From: Mesaphorura yosii
Lineage: Eukaryota; Arthropoda; Collembola; Poduromorpha; Tullbergiidae
Length of the DNA: 64,000 nucleotides
Direction of reading: 5' to 3'
Assembly: GCA_009869945.1 (NCBI GenBank)
Contig: WIXG01000207.1
Location: 78,408 to 142,407 of the forward strand
Shown one piece after another: positions 45,601 to 64,000 of the stretch (the first letter of the stretch is position 1; each line of letters begins with the position of its first letter). A program made the position numbers and the translations under genes. Below the pieces are notes generated by a model, which had not been told where the DNA came from, made no database searches, and worked only from the letters and a program-made list of their open reading frames with translations.

Positions 45601-47608
45601 TAATTTCAATTGCATGGAATCACTCGAGAAATGAACAGCCAGATGAATAAAGGAAGATTATGGCCAGGCGACAGATTGCGGACTTTGGAACGGTTTAATG
45701 AGATGAGATCATGTGATGCGATGTGAATGTGATTGCGAATGTGACCGAGTCAAATGTCAAGGATTTTTATCCACATTGAAGTATGGCCGGCCGTAGCTTC
45801 TTAGTGTAGCGAATGGCTTGTTTGGATTGATTATTGCCTTTAATCGCTTAACCCGTTCAAAGCGCAAACACAGCGGTGAGACTTCGAAAACGGAATTTAG
45901 AAACACGTGTGAGTGCGAGTGAAGGAAAATTCCTGGTGATCTCGTTCATTCCCTTTCGTATCCGCGTCCACGTCCGCCGTGCTCATGTTATGTTTTTCTA
46001 CCGCTTTTATCCTGTTTGTGTTTACCAGTCAATCTTTTCTTCCTCGCCTACTTTGGCCTTTGCTTTATTAGCCGTGTTAGCAGTAGCTGCTGATTAGGGG
46101 CTTGGCCTGGCTCGAATGATTCCATTCGATCTGGACGAAGCCAGTGCGTAAATTAAGCATAATCGTGCACGAAGCAAGCAAGACATGGACAACTTGGACC
46201 AAGAGCCGTGAACAGTGAATTGTGAATACGAAACAAAGTCTCACGAAGTAACACGTAGAATTCGACTGACGGCTGACTAGACTTTAATTAGTGCCGATTC
46301 ACGTTCTTTACTAATAAGCCGACTTAATCAACCGTCGTTTCTTGCGTAGCGTACTTGTGAACTTCACATTTGTGAAATGAACTTTCGTGCCTGGTACAGA
46401 ATTTTGTGCCTGTTTCTGTTTCGTTTTCATTTCCCAAAACAAGATGAAGGTCCTTCTCTTTTCGTTCATTTTCAACGCAATGCAGACCAGACTAAGTGCG
46501 TATCGTATTTGTATTCTAATTCATGCTTCAAGTGGCCCTGGACGAACACGCGTGAACGCATTTACGAAATATGAGTGTAGCCTGCAGACAAGACTGACTG
46601 TTCTTGAGGCTTGAGGTCGAAGACAATCAAATCTCATTGACGAAAACCACAGCCGCAGTCGCATGATGATGAAACGAAACGAAACGTCAAACGCGTGTAG
46701 ATAATTTAGGAAACGGCACAGCACACAGCAAAGCATTCATTTTCGCGTTACCAAAAAGAGCCTTGGCTTCGCATTCGTGCGCGTACTCTTTCGATTTGCC
46801 TGAGCCTCGTGCCTCGTGCACAGCAGATACAAAAATACCATGAATGAAACCCGGTCGCATGAGCAACGAAGGCTCACACGTGTACGCTACGCGATTGAGA
46901 TTGTGATTCAGATTCAATAAAATCTTGGAACCAGGTTCAGTTTAGACCAACTTGTAATAAGGATTCTCTTGGCCCGTGGCTTTCGTGGCTTGGCTTACAA
47001 TACGAATAAGCAAACGACCAGCGCACAAGCTCGTCGTCAACTCTTCATTCAGCCTCATTATCCATTGTTGTTTTGGATTCACATTCACGGTCTCATGACG
47101 ATTGTTTTTGTGAACGTGAGCACACGTGCTCAGTGCTTGTGATGCTGTAATAATGCACTAAAGATGTTCGTTCAAGGCTGCAATCCATATTACGACTCGA
47201 CTCGAATGATAGCAGGCACGGGAGGCAGGCCGGGTTGAATGTTTTTGAGAAAATGCGAGTTTTACGATGGGAAGTGTTGTTTTGATTTGGACGAGTGAGC
47301 AGCTAACGACTCAGCACTGGGCTGGGCTGGACTCAACCGACACTTTTATTACCTTATTATGATTCCCGTATAATAATCATGTGATGCGTTGTTTTTACGG
47401 TTATTAGTCCAATGACTTATGACTCCTTGCTTGCTGCTGCTCAAGTGCAGGTAGACTTGTGAATGATAAATCAATTTCGCAATTTCACGTTTCACTGCGT
47501 TACGTCAATCCTGCCAGAATTGGAATTCTCATAAAATACATCAATTATTATTGACTTGTTTCATAAAAATTAAACATAACCAGTAATTGTATAAATAACG
47601 AAGGTTAT
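42650..47608. other. cwo 5' flank and intergenic region
   Basis: About 5 kb lie between the cwo start and the 3' end of CHERP, both minus-strand genes. It should contain the cwo leader and promoter. It has five of the CACGTG elements and a TATATAA at 43873-43879. Open frames here are 60-150 codons, overlap on both strands and resemble no protein. No RNA gene was recognised. Confidence 0.55.
43873..43927 (-). promoter_or_regulatory. candidate cwo core promoter: E-box plus TATA-like box
   Basis: Read on the minus strand, CACGTG (43927-43922) is followed 42 bases later by TTATATA (43879-43873). The pair lies 1.2 kb upstream of the cwo ATG. No clear initiator follows at the usual distance, so this remains a guess. 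Confidence 0.25.
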
Positions 47609-50600
47609 CTATTTTTCGTCCCTCGACCGCATTCTCTCGACGAACGTCGCGGCTTTATTCTTCCGGTAGCTCTCAAATGGGTCGTTTAGGGACACACCGA
47701 CGCCTTTGTACTGGTCTTGCCTATCTCGAATATCGCCACCGGAGATTGGTGCTTCGATTCCCTGTTCATTTGCCCCGAGTCCGCTGCCTCCCCAGCCCAT
47801 TTTCTTCAGCAGTTGATGACCTTTGTTGCTTTCGTCAAGCTTTCGTTCCGGCGCGCCCAGACCCGCAGTTCTGCAAACGAAATGATCAAAGATGAAAAAT
47901 CAACAAAGCAATTTTATAACGAGACGAAAAAAATTGTTCATGACTATGACTTACGAAAACGAAGGTGGTGTTGGTGAACGCCTGAACGATCTCCTTCTGA
48001 AGACCGGACCTTCCGGACTTCTGGATCTGGATCTCCTGGGTCGTCTGCGTGAAGATTTGGGTGGGCTCGCAGATCGTGACCGCGACCTTCGTCTTCTCGA
48101 GGGGCTTGGAGATTTACTGAAATTCAATATACATTGATATTGCCAGTTTAAGAGGTTCAACTCTTGTCACTGTACCTTTGGTATCGTCTTCGTGGAGGAG
48201 ATCGGCCGCTTGGTGATGAATCCCTTCGTATTGGTGTTGGTGACCGGCTCTTTTTTCGCCTCCCCTCGCGAATGTCGTCCTCTTTCTGCTTGCGCGCCAA
48301 ATTCTTCGATTTATAGTATTCGTACAAGCCCAATCTTTCCCATCCCTCTGAATCACGTGGGTTGTCGTGGGATGGGGGACCATAAAATGCTTCCACAGCC
48401 AGAAGCAATTTCTCACTCGGAGGACACGGAGGAGGTAAGCGAATGGCTTTCGGATCCAGAGGCTTGTAGTTGTCATCCTCAGGTTTCACTAGAGGGACCA
48501 TTAAACCAGCAGGAAGTTCGTAGTAAGGCAGGGTGGGAATCAGATCCTTTTCGTTAGGCGGTGGAAAACCGGGCGGTGGTCGACTTAAATCTGGAATCGA
48601 AGGCCCTCCTTGATCAGGCGTCGGCCCTAAATTTTGTTGTTCACCGAACGCTGGTTGAATCCCTATTGCAGCTTCTCCCTGGCCTTGCATTAGTAAATTC
48701 TGGTCCGAAATATTCCTAATTGCAGCGGCAACAGCAGCCGCTTGTTGCTGTTGCTGCTGGATTTGTGCTTGTTGAAGAATCCCTCGCTGAATTTGTTCAT
48801 CAATTTGCTGCAAACAAAATATTTTATCCATTAAATTACGGATCGGTCGGTGGCATTATATTTCGAAATTTCAGTTGGAATCTAACCTTAATATTTTGAG
48901 AAACGTGCTGAGCAAACATATGGTGCTGTGCTTGATATCCTTCAAAAGTCTTCTGAACTTCTCCAGCCACTTGGGTGACCAATGCCACATTTCTTGCAAC
49001 CAGGTCGTTCTTGTATTCGGTCCATGTTTGGTCGTAGTTTCTTAGCTTGATGACCGCCTCCTTGCTGACATAATTCGATTTCGATTCCCATAGGCCGAAC
49101 AATTTGTCCAGCTTGGACACATTTTCTTCGTTGCCAGCTTCGACCACTTTGGCGTAGCAAAACATCGGGACAACGGCTGCTTCCAATGCAAGTTGTAAAT
49201 CCTCTGCTCCTTTCCTCATACTAAAATTGATTAGATTAAGTCAGCCAAGATTACATTTGAAAGCGAGAATAGTTTACGAATTTTTATTTATACCAATGAT
49301 GAAGCACATCATTCACAAGGTAAATAATATGGAGCCGCTGCATGAAAGCCATGGACGCATTTGTTGTTCTGAAATGTTAAAATGGAAGTATTTTTGTCAT
49401 TTTTGGTATTGGAATTTAGTAAAAAAAAATACGCGAATCAATCATCTGTTTCTTACTTTTGCAATAAATATAAAGTCAGGAGCTGATAATGGCGTTTTGT
49501 GGATGTGTGAGTAAAAATCCAAGCTTTTCCATTTGCAATCGATTCTTTGGTACATGAATCCATAATTGGTTGCAGGGTGCGATCGAATTCAGTTATGTCG
49601 ACATTTAACTCGGTAGCCAAAGTTGATATTTCACTGGCATGCTTCTGCGACAGGGCCTCTTCAATTCTAGATTTTTGTTGCGCCAAGAGGACGGACTGCT
49701 GTGCCGAAAGATTTTGTTCACTCTCGCGGACCCGATCTTCCAGAGCCTTTTTCTGAGCCTGTAGCGCCTCGACATTGATCTGCACTACAGGGGTTGGAGT
49801 TGGAGTGGGTGGCTCAGGCATTGGAAGCCTTGGCTGTTGTTGAGGAGCATTAAATCGGCTTGCCTGCAACATCTGGGCCTGGGTCAGTTGAGCATTGGCA
49901 TTGGATGCACTCCCAAATCCACGCATATCCTGATCATGCGAGACGCCAGGTTGCAGTCCAAACTGTGACTGAACTTGAACCTGTTGCGGTGGACCAAATT
50001 GTGATTGCAGTGACTGTCGCGGTTGGCCAAATTGACCCTGCGTCGCTGGATGAAAACTCTGTGGCTGTATATTAGGATTTCCCATGAGTCCCGGCCCTTG
50101 TTGCATCATCGGTCTTTGTGGCTGCTGCTGTGGTATCGGTTGAAATCTCGACTGAAACGCCTGTGGGGTTGGACCAGATCCTCTTGGCCCCGGACCCATT
50201 CCAGGTTGGTCGTAGTCTCCATATTGTCCCTGGCCTTGATAGCTTTGTGGTGGCATATTCAAGTTCCCTTGCCCCTGACCATGATAGGGTTGCCTTTGAG
50301 GGGATCCAAAACGATTCTGGAAACTCTGCTGCTGTTGCATCAGACGAGGCGGCATGGAACCTCTCGGACCACCAGCAAGACCAGGTGGCAAACCGCCTGG
50401 TGGTCCCTGTCCAAATTGCATTTGCTGAGATCCGTGAAAATCTTGAGCCATTCCCATTCCAAAATTGTGCCCACCAGGTGGGCCACCCATTTGTTGTTGT
50501 TGCCGCATGCTTGCCTGATTTGCTTGATGCTTAATTATGGCTTGCTCAGTAGAGACCTTGTAATTGTAGTAGTTGTAGTACTCTCCTCCAAATAGGAACT

Positions 50601-50827
50601 GGAATTTTGGGTTATCTTTCTGCTTATTCTTCGTCATCGTTTCAAACTCCTGTCCGTTTCTGGCTACAAAAACCGCCAGCCGGTCAATAATCGTCCGATA
50701 CTCCTCATCTGCAAAACAAACAGAGCACGAAAGAATTTAAATGACTGAACAAGTCTTTTAACCTCTATAAACCCCGACTTTGAGCAGTGAAATAGTACTT
50801 ACCTGGAGGTGGTTGTGGAATGTCCAT
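47609..50827 (-). CDS. CHERP: calcium homeostasis endoplasmic reticulum protein (U2 snRNP-associated), 913 aa
   Basis: Seven exons join in frame: 50803-50827, 49457-50708, 49294-49368, 48887-49220, 48176-48807, 47955-48116 and 47609-47870. The product is 913 residues (human 916). Despite its name, CHERP acts mainly as a U2 snRNP-associated splicing factor with SR140 and RBM17. In order there is a SURP domain (residues about 12-58, with KDNPKFQFLFGGEYYNYY), a long Gln/Pro/Gly-rich stretch, a CTD-interacting domain (LQPIMDSCTKESI to LVNDVLHHC and LEAAVVPMFCYAKVV), a VPY-like TLPYYELPAGLMVPLVK block with KPLDPKAIRLPPPCPPSEKL, an RS region (RRRRSRSRSASPP) and a C-terminal G-patch (KKMGWGGSGLGANEQGIEAP, ending in DQYKGVGVSLNDPFESYRKN). 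The donor after exon 4 is GTTAGA. Confidence 0.96.
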
Positions 50828-53800
50828 CCTGCCTGCTGCCGCTGCTCCGTTGAGCCTAATTTATGATCTTGCGCACAAGCACCAGCCGGAACTCGTAACG
50901 AACAGCTGTCAAGGCTTACTGTAACTATGATTAAACTACGAATTGTATAAAAATTAAACTTAAAATCGACCAACTTCCATCGTCGAACTCACTGACACTG
51001 CATAGCATTCAAGCATAGGTCCGTTCCGAAAATATTGTTTTATAAAAATGCCGCTTGTGAAGCTCTGCCTTTCTAGTGTTAAGGCTTTTTCTCCACAAGA
51101 TTCACATGCCATGTTGTGGTTCAATGAATTACGATCTCACACTTTAATGAACTTCAGACAATCTGGATAATGATTTTGGTAATTTGAGTAATTTCATTAG
51201 ATTTCAACCCGTAGACCACAAATGCATACCTTGAAAGCCTTATCCATACGCTCTCCTCTTCAGCTGGCTGAGGCAATCCCCTAGCCCAGTGCATTGCCAG
51301 CTTGGATTTCGGGTTTCAGGCGACGACATGGAAAAGGTTGACACACTCGGCCATAAAAAGCTCCGGGAAAGTAAAACACTACGCACGCATCATGGGCCAT
51401 GATCATTAAGCTAAGCTGTGGCTTGTCTGTCATGCGTTGATCTCTCATCCAGTTTATTTTCTACTTCCAGCGAAGAAAATGGCCGTAATAACATTATTAC
51501 ATTATTCCATGCCATTGTCATATATTATGCGTATACCCATCGCTTACTGTACCCTGCCTGTACCAGGCCACGCCATGGAGTGAGCTCCGAATTTGTTGTG
51601 TTGTTGGTGTTGTCATAATTGTTACGAGCAGTGCCAACTTTTGTAATTTATTGCCTCCCAGTCGAAACTCACGCCATTCTCATTACTAGATTACCAGCCA
51701 GGAGCTGGAGCCTCATAATGGGAAAGAACCTCATAATTACACAAAAGAAGCGGGCATAAAATGCGTACCCGGGATTCAGTTCGGGTTCATGGAACGATAG
51801 AGCATGAAAAGCGAGCAATAATAGCCATTTCCGGGCGTTTGCCAAGCAATATCCGATACGTCTCCAAATCTCCGCTGCACAGCATTTATTTAGCTCATTG
51901 CAATCGAATGCGATATTTTTTCGTATTTAAAGGCGCGTAGGTTGAGAATTGACGTGGACTTTGCTTTTGAAGTACGTCTGCCAAATTCTGACAAGTCATT
52001 TGTCAATTAAAAATTACAATGAATCACGTTTACTGTTATTAGCTGTAATTAAAATTTGTAATTTAATTCCTCCAGTGTGTTCCTCTTAACCTATTTTCTT
52101 CAGTTAATGCAAATCGCATATCCGTCACGAGGTAAGTACTAAATCGGGAAAGTCTGACGTGCTGCAAGTTTCATTTTTGCAATGGTTTAATGCAAACCAG
52201 TTATTTCATCAGGGACTCCCACGGCGCGACCATAATGACTCATTCATAATGCGTAATGCTGGGCAGGAAATGACGACTGATAAAAGCAGCAGCAGAAATT
52301 GTACAACGAGTCAGTTTCATCTTTGATCTTTCATTGGAATTGGAACTACAATTACTTGTGTACTGATTTAGAAGTGGAGGTAGACTTCAATAATCTAGCT
52401 GTGTCGTAGCCCGCTGGCCACTAAATCACTGGACTGGAAACTGATATTTCGTGTTTTGTGTACAAATCAACTGTACGTCATTGTCAAAGACAAAAAGATC
52501 CCAATTTCACGGTCCCCTGTTCAAGTGTACGTGGACTCTGCGCTGCCCGTCGCCCTTGCGCTGAACCATTTACGTGTGGTCTGGTCTAGTTTGCTTTCTC
52601 CCATCTCGTCCTGCCTGACTCTGATACTGGTTTTAGATCTCCAGGCTAGACAGGACTAGGTAGAAACCACTTTCCCCGATTCGCAACGAATTGTTCCTTG
52701 TCGTAGACTAGCATCGAATGTATCGTCCGTATTCCGTATTGTAACTGTAAATGCCAGGACAGGACAGAACAGCACGGAAGATTTCCCACTGGAAATATAC
52801 CAGCACCGAGCCTAGTCTCGTGCAGTGGACTTGGACGGTGCTCGTGAACGTGCCACTGCCACCATGCCATTCATATCTATATCCGCAACATTACCATATA
52901 ACCTACATACTCGAAGCCCGATTTCTCGGAATAACTCGTCGGCATTTCCAATTTTATGTCCCTACCCGAGCCAGCGCCTGTGCTTCTTGCCATCTTGCCT
53001 GTTTTATTACGCGTACTAAAGTTTGTTGGTTTTCTTGTTTCCAGAGCTGTGCTGAAGTAGAGAAAGAGAAAGGAGGATCCAAGAGCCAGGCGCAACCAAC
53101 GTCAAACTCGAAGCAACCAACAGCGTGAGCAAAACCGTCCGTCGAAAGAACTACCCGAGAACTTTCTCCCATATCAAAAAAGCATAGCACAGCACACGTA
53201 TACTTACTACTACTCTTCTCCGGTACTTCATGCGTACATGAGCCTTGGTCTTGGACACCAGTCATCGTCATCGTGAATTCTTTGCGTGTTTTTACTTTGT
53301 ACGGGACTACCGCAGCAGAAGCAAAAGTAGACAAGAAGGAAGAAAGTAGGCAAGTTCGAACGAACCAACGAAAGAATTCTACTACTACTAACTGGTGCTG
53401 GCTGGCTTGGCTGGTGTGGTGCGGTGCGGTAGATCAAGTGGAGAAGCACTGCGGAGAACAATTTTTACATTCGACTAGATCAGTCCGTACTCAGTACAAG
53501 GTTCGAGTCGTGAAAGTGGAGGTGTGGTGACCGTGTGCTTTGCTTGGTCGTTTGGTTTGGATTGCCAGTTTGGCTGTTTGGGAGCAGTTGGTCTGAATTT
53601 GTGAGATTTTCATCATAGTTCCTGTGTGACTATTGACTGATCTGCGGGCGTCATCGGTTGTGTTACAACAAGATTAAAAGGATCGTGATTCGTTACCGTC
53701 GACTGTCTGTCTGTAACATCAAAGGCGAAGTGCCAGGAGTCAAGAAGAATAGTCCGACATCGACGTCATTGTTGGCTTCCTTGCCAAGATAAACGACTCG

Positions 53801-53897
53801 AGGACACACGAGATCCGGAGACAATAATCGCTCAGCTCAGCACTCATCTCATCATTTTTTGGCCAACTAGTGAAATCAGACCGACTTCATTCCAATA
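50828..53897. promoter_or_regulatory. divergent region between CHERP and NSF starts
   Basis: About 3.1 kb separate the two start codons. The CHERP promoter should lie near 50828-51100 and the NSF leader in the last kilobase, possibly with noncoding exons. Open frames near 52.5-53.5 kb overlap on both strands and resemble no protein. I see no RNA gene or repeat. Confidence 0.45.
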
Positions 53898-62883
<8,986 letters not shown>

Positions 62884-63100
62884 GTAAGGCTAAAAGGTTA
62901 AAACTTGCACTAACAACATTTTTGCAACATTAACAACAATAAACGAGGTCAATCAAAACGTCAAACGTTTAGTATTTTCCTGCGTTACATGAAACTTAAC
63001 ATAAGGTTCCAAGTTTTTCTTATTATTAACACGGTCACACTCATGTTTTGTGCAAATAAAAGCATGATTCGCTCTACCAAAATTTCCAGCCAGATGAACT
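62884..63100. other. NSF 3' UTR and flank
   Basis: The NSF trailer with its poly(A) signal, followed by AT-rich sequence up to the stop codon of a minus-strand exon. A second AATAAA occurs near 63054. Confidence 0.6.
62938..62943 (+). terminator. poly(A) signal AATAAA, NSF
   Basis: AATAAA lies 55 bases after the NSF stop codon, on the plus strand. Confidence 0.6.
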
Positions 63101-63253
63101 TTAGCACTTAAAACTTTCCAGTTGCTCTCGTTCTTTGGGGTCAGCGCATTTAAGTTGATCGATGAAGGGTTTGCTTCCAGTTAGCTTGTTGCAAATCTTC
63201 CATTGCATGGAAGTGTTTGAATCAGGAGTTGCATTTCGAGTCTTACCAACGAG
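63101..63253 (-). CDS. putative terminal exon of an unrecognised gene, partial
   Basis: On the minus strand a good acceptor (TTTTTTATAATTTCAG) is followed by 50 codons and a TAA. The reading is protein-like, with three cysteines (WKICNKLTG, DQLKCADPKE, ESFKC at the end), as in the C-terminal exon of a small secreted or Cys-containing protein. I could not find the preceding exon in the remaining 750 bases and do not recognise the family. It may be chance. Confidence 0.35.
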   Translation of the reverse strand, partial: LVGKTRNATPDSNTSMQWKICNKLTGSKPFIDQLKCADPKEREQLESFKC

Positions 63254-64000
63254 CTGAAATTATAAAAAACAGTCAATTTTTTATTGCACAATTTCAAACG
63301 TGGTTCAATGGTTATGAATCAATTACAAGCCAGAAAGCTTCCATAGACTTCTGACTGTCATGCTCATGTCTTCCAATTTCATACGCGACCTTGAACTATC
63401 GGACCATAACTATAGTTGAACTAACGGACTATCTTCCACACGCAGAGAAGATAATTTCTTTTCGAAATTCCCCGAATGAGCGGAACAAGGACAAGTTTAC
63501 GTCGAACAGCTTGCATAAAAATTGTTCTTTTCAAATTTGTTGATTCATGTATTTCAAATCATCTAATCTTTTCTTTTCAAATACAGGATTATGGTGGGCC
63601 ACCAACTCCTCCCCCAGGTAAGAATTCGGAGCTGATATCGACATACGTATTGATGTCAGAAGTTCAAACTCCAAGAATTTCTTCGTTACCGATAAAAGTT
63701 TTCAAATATTGCCAAATAAAACGTGTATGAAACGAGTTGCCCTGCTCCTTAAGCCAGTTTAGTCACTAGCGCAGTTGGCTAAATTGTAGAAAATTCGAAC
63801 TCGTTCTAGTTTTATGTATTCTGATTTTGCTACTGCAGGCCCACCGAGAGTCGTCCGACGTCGTCGTCGTGGTGAATGTAAGTTTATTTGTTCCACATGT
63901 TTAGGTTTGAATTTTTAGGGTTAAGTTTTGTAACAATATTTATTACTTTAACAAAGTTTTACTTGAAGTTTTAAGTTATCGGTTTAAGAAATGGGCCCTG
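63254..64000. other. right-end flank with candidate exons only
   Basis: Apart from the two candidate plus-strand exons, this stretch is AT-rich. An ATG at 63476 opens a frame that reads into the 63587 exon without splicing, but the reading before the exon does not look like protein. Nothing else was recognised. Confidence 0.5.
63587..63877 (+). CDS. two putative internal exons, Gly/Pro-rich then Arg-rich, partial
   Basis: Two short plus-strand exons with good splice sites (63587-63617, acceptor AAATACAG, donor GTAAGA; 63839-63877, acceptor TACTGCAG, donor GTAAGT) join in phase 1. They read DYGGPPTPPPG followed by PPRVVRRRRRGE. The start and end of the gene are not identified; it would continue to the right of the window. 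The short length and simple composition leave room for coincidence. Confidence 0.35.

Larger units (their letters stand above)
35883..47128. promoter_or_regulatory. cluster of CACGTG E-boxes across cwo intron 1 and 5' flank
   Basis: Perfect CACGTG palindromes start at 35883, 37872, 37949, 40696, 40714, 40918, 43922, 45058, 45904, 46877 and 47123: at least eleven in 11.2 kb, where base composition predicts roughly two. CLOCK/CYCLE and cwo itself both bind this element, and cwo is a direct clock target in flies. The role here is inferred from the motif and its position only. Confidence 0.45.

Noticed and set aside
50023-50595. 190-codon plus-strand open frame
   Set aside because: Antisense to the Gln/Pro/Gly-rich part of CHERP; no protein-like features of its own.
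53500-53512. GGTTCGAGTC resembling a tRNA B box on the plus strand
   Set aside because: No acceptor stem pairing or A box at the required distance.

Overview
This is a stretch of a nuclear animal genome, almost certainly from an arthropod. The genes have many short GT-AG introns, AATAAA poly(A) signals and moderate GC content, and there are no bacterial operons. One gene encodes clockwork orange (cwo), the bHLH-Orange repressor known from arthropod clocks. The NSF protein matches the insect (Drosophila comatose) sequence more closely than the human one, as far as I can recall both. A secreted WAP-domain gene fits a crustacean or other non-insect arthropod, but I cannot name the species.

Layout, left to right. 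(1) 1-920, minus: first coding exon of Pcf11 (mRNA 3'-end cleavage factor), running off the left edge. (2) 2.1-6.9 kb: three secreted-protein units. These are an unnamed 267-aa protein (minus), a WAP-domain protein (plus), and a long Thr/Ser-rich mucin-like exon that can be spliced in frame to the WAP exon. (3) 6.9-11.2 kb, minus: exportin-5, 14 exons, 1141 aa. (4) 12.3-13.9 kb, plus: PPP4R2, 415 aa. (5) 14.3-14.9 kb, plus: a 144-aa secreted orphan. (6) 15.9-21.1 kb, minus: DNAJC14-type J-protein, 9 exons, 1003 aa. (7) 24.9-25.8 kb, minus: Arl1 GTPase, 180 aa, head-to-head with (8) 26.4-28.5 kb, plus: CDK5RAP3, 520 aa. (9) 29.2-42.6 kb, minus: cwo, 7 coding exons, 1165 aa, with a 7.4-kb first intron. 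(10) 47.6-50.8 kb, minus: CHERP, 913 aa. (11) 53.9-62.9 kb, plus: NSF, 748 aa, whose first coding exon is only 12 nt and lies 5.8 kb upstream of the rest. (12) The right end holds exon fragments of one or two unrecognised genes.

The exon joins for the recognised genes were worked out by hand. Each model keeps frame through every intron and gives a protein close to the length I recall for its family, so most of these calls are firm. The gene order follows no pathway. By function the genes serve RNA processing and export (Pcf11, CHERP, exportin-5), membrane traffic and the ER (NSF, Arl1, DNAJC14, CDK5RAP3), signalling (PPP4R2) and the circadian clock (cwo).

I found no transposon, CRISPR array, rRNA or convincing tRNA, and no clearly new multi-gene system. 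The most interesting points are the WAP/mucin alternative 3' structure, a concentration of CACGTG E-boxes across the cwo intron and upstream region, the reduced set of IDWG motifs in CDK5RAP3, tiny first coding exons in several genes, and a few secreted orphan proteins.
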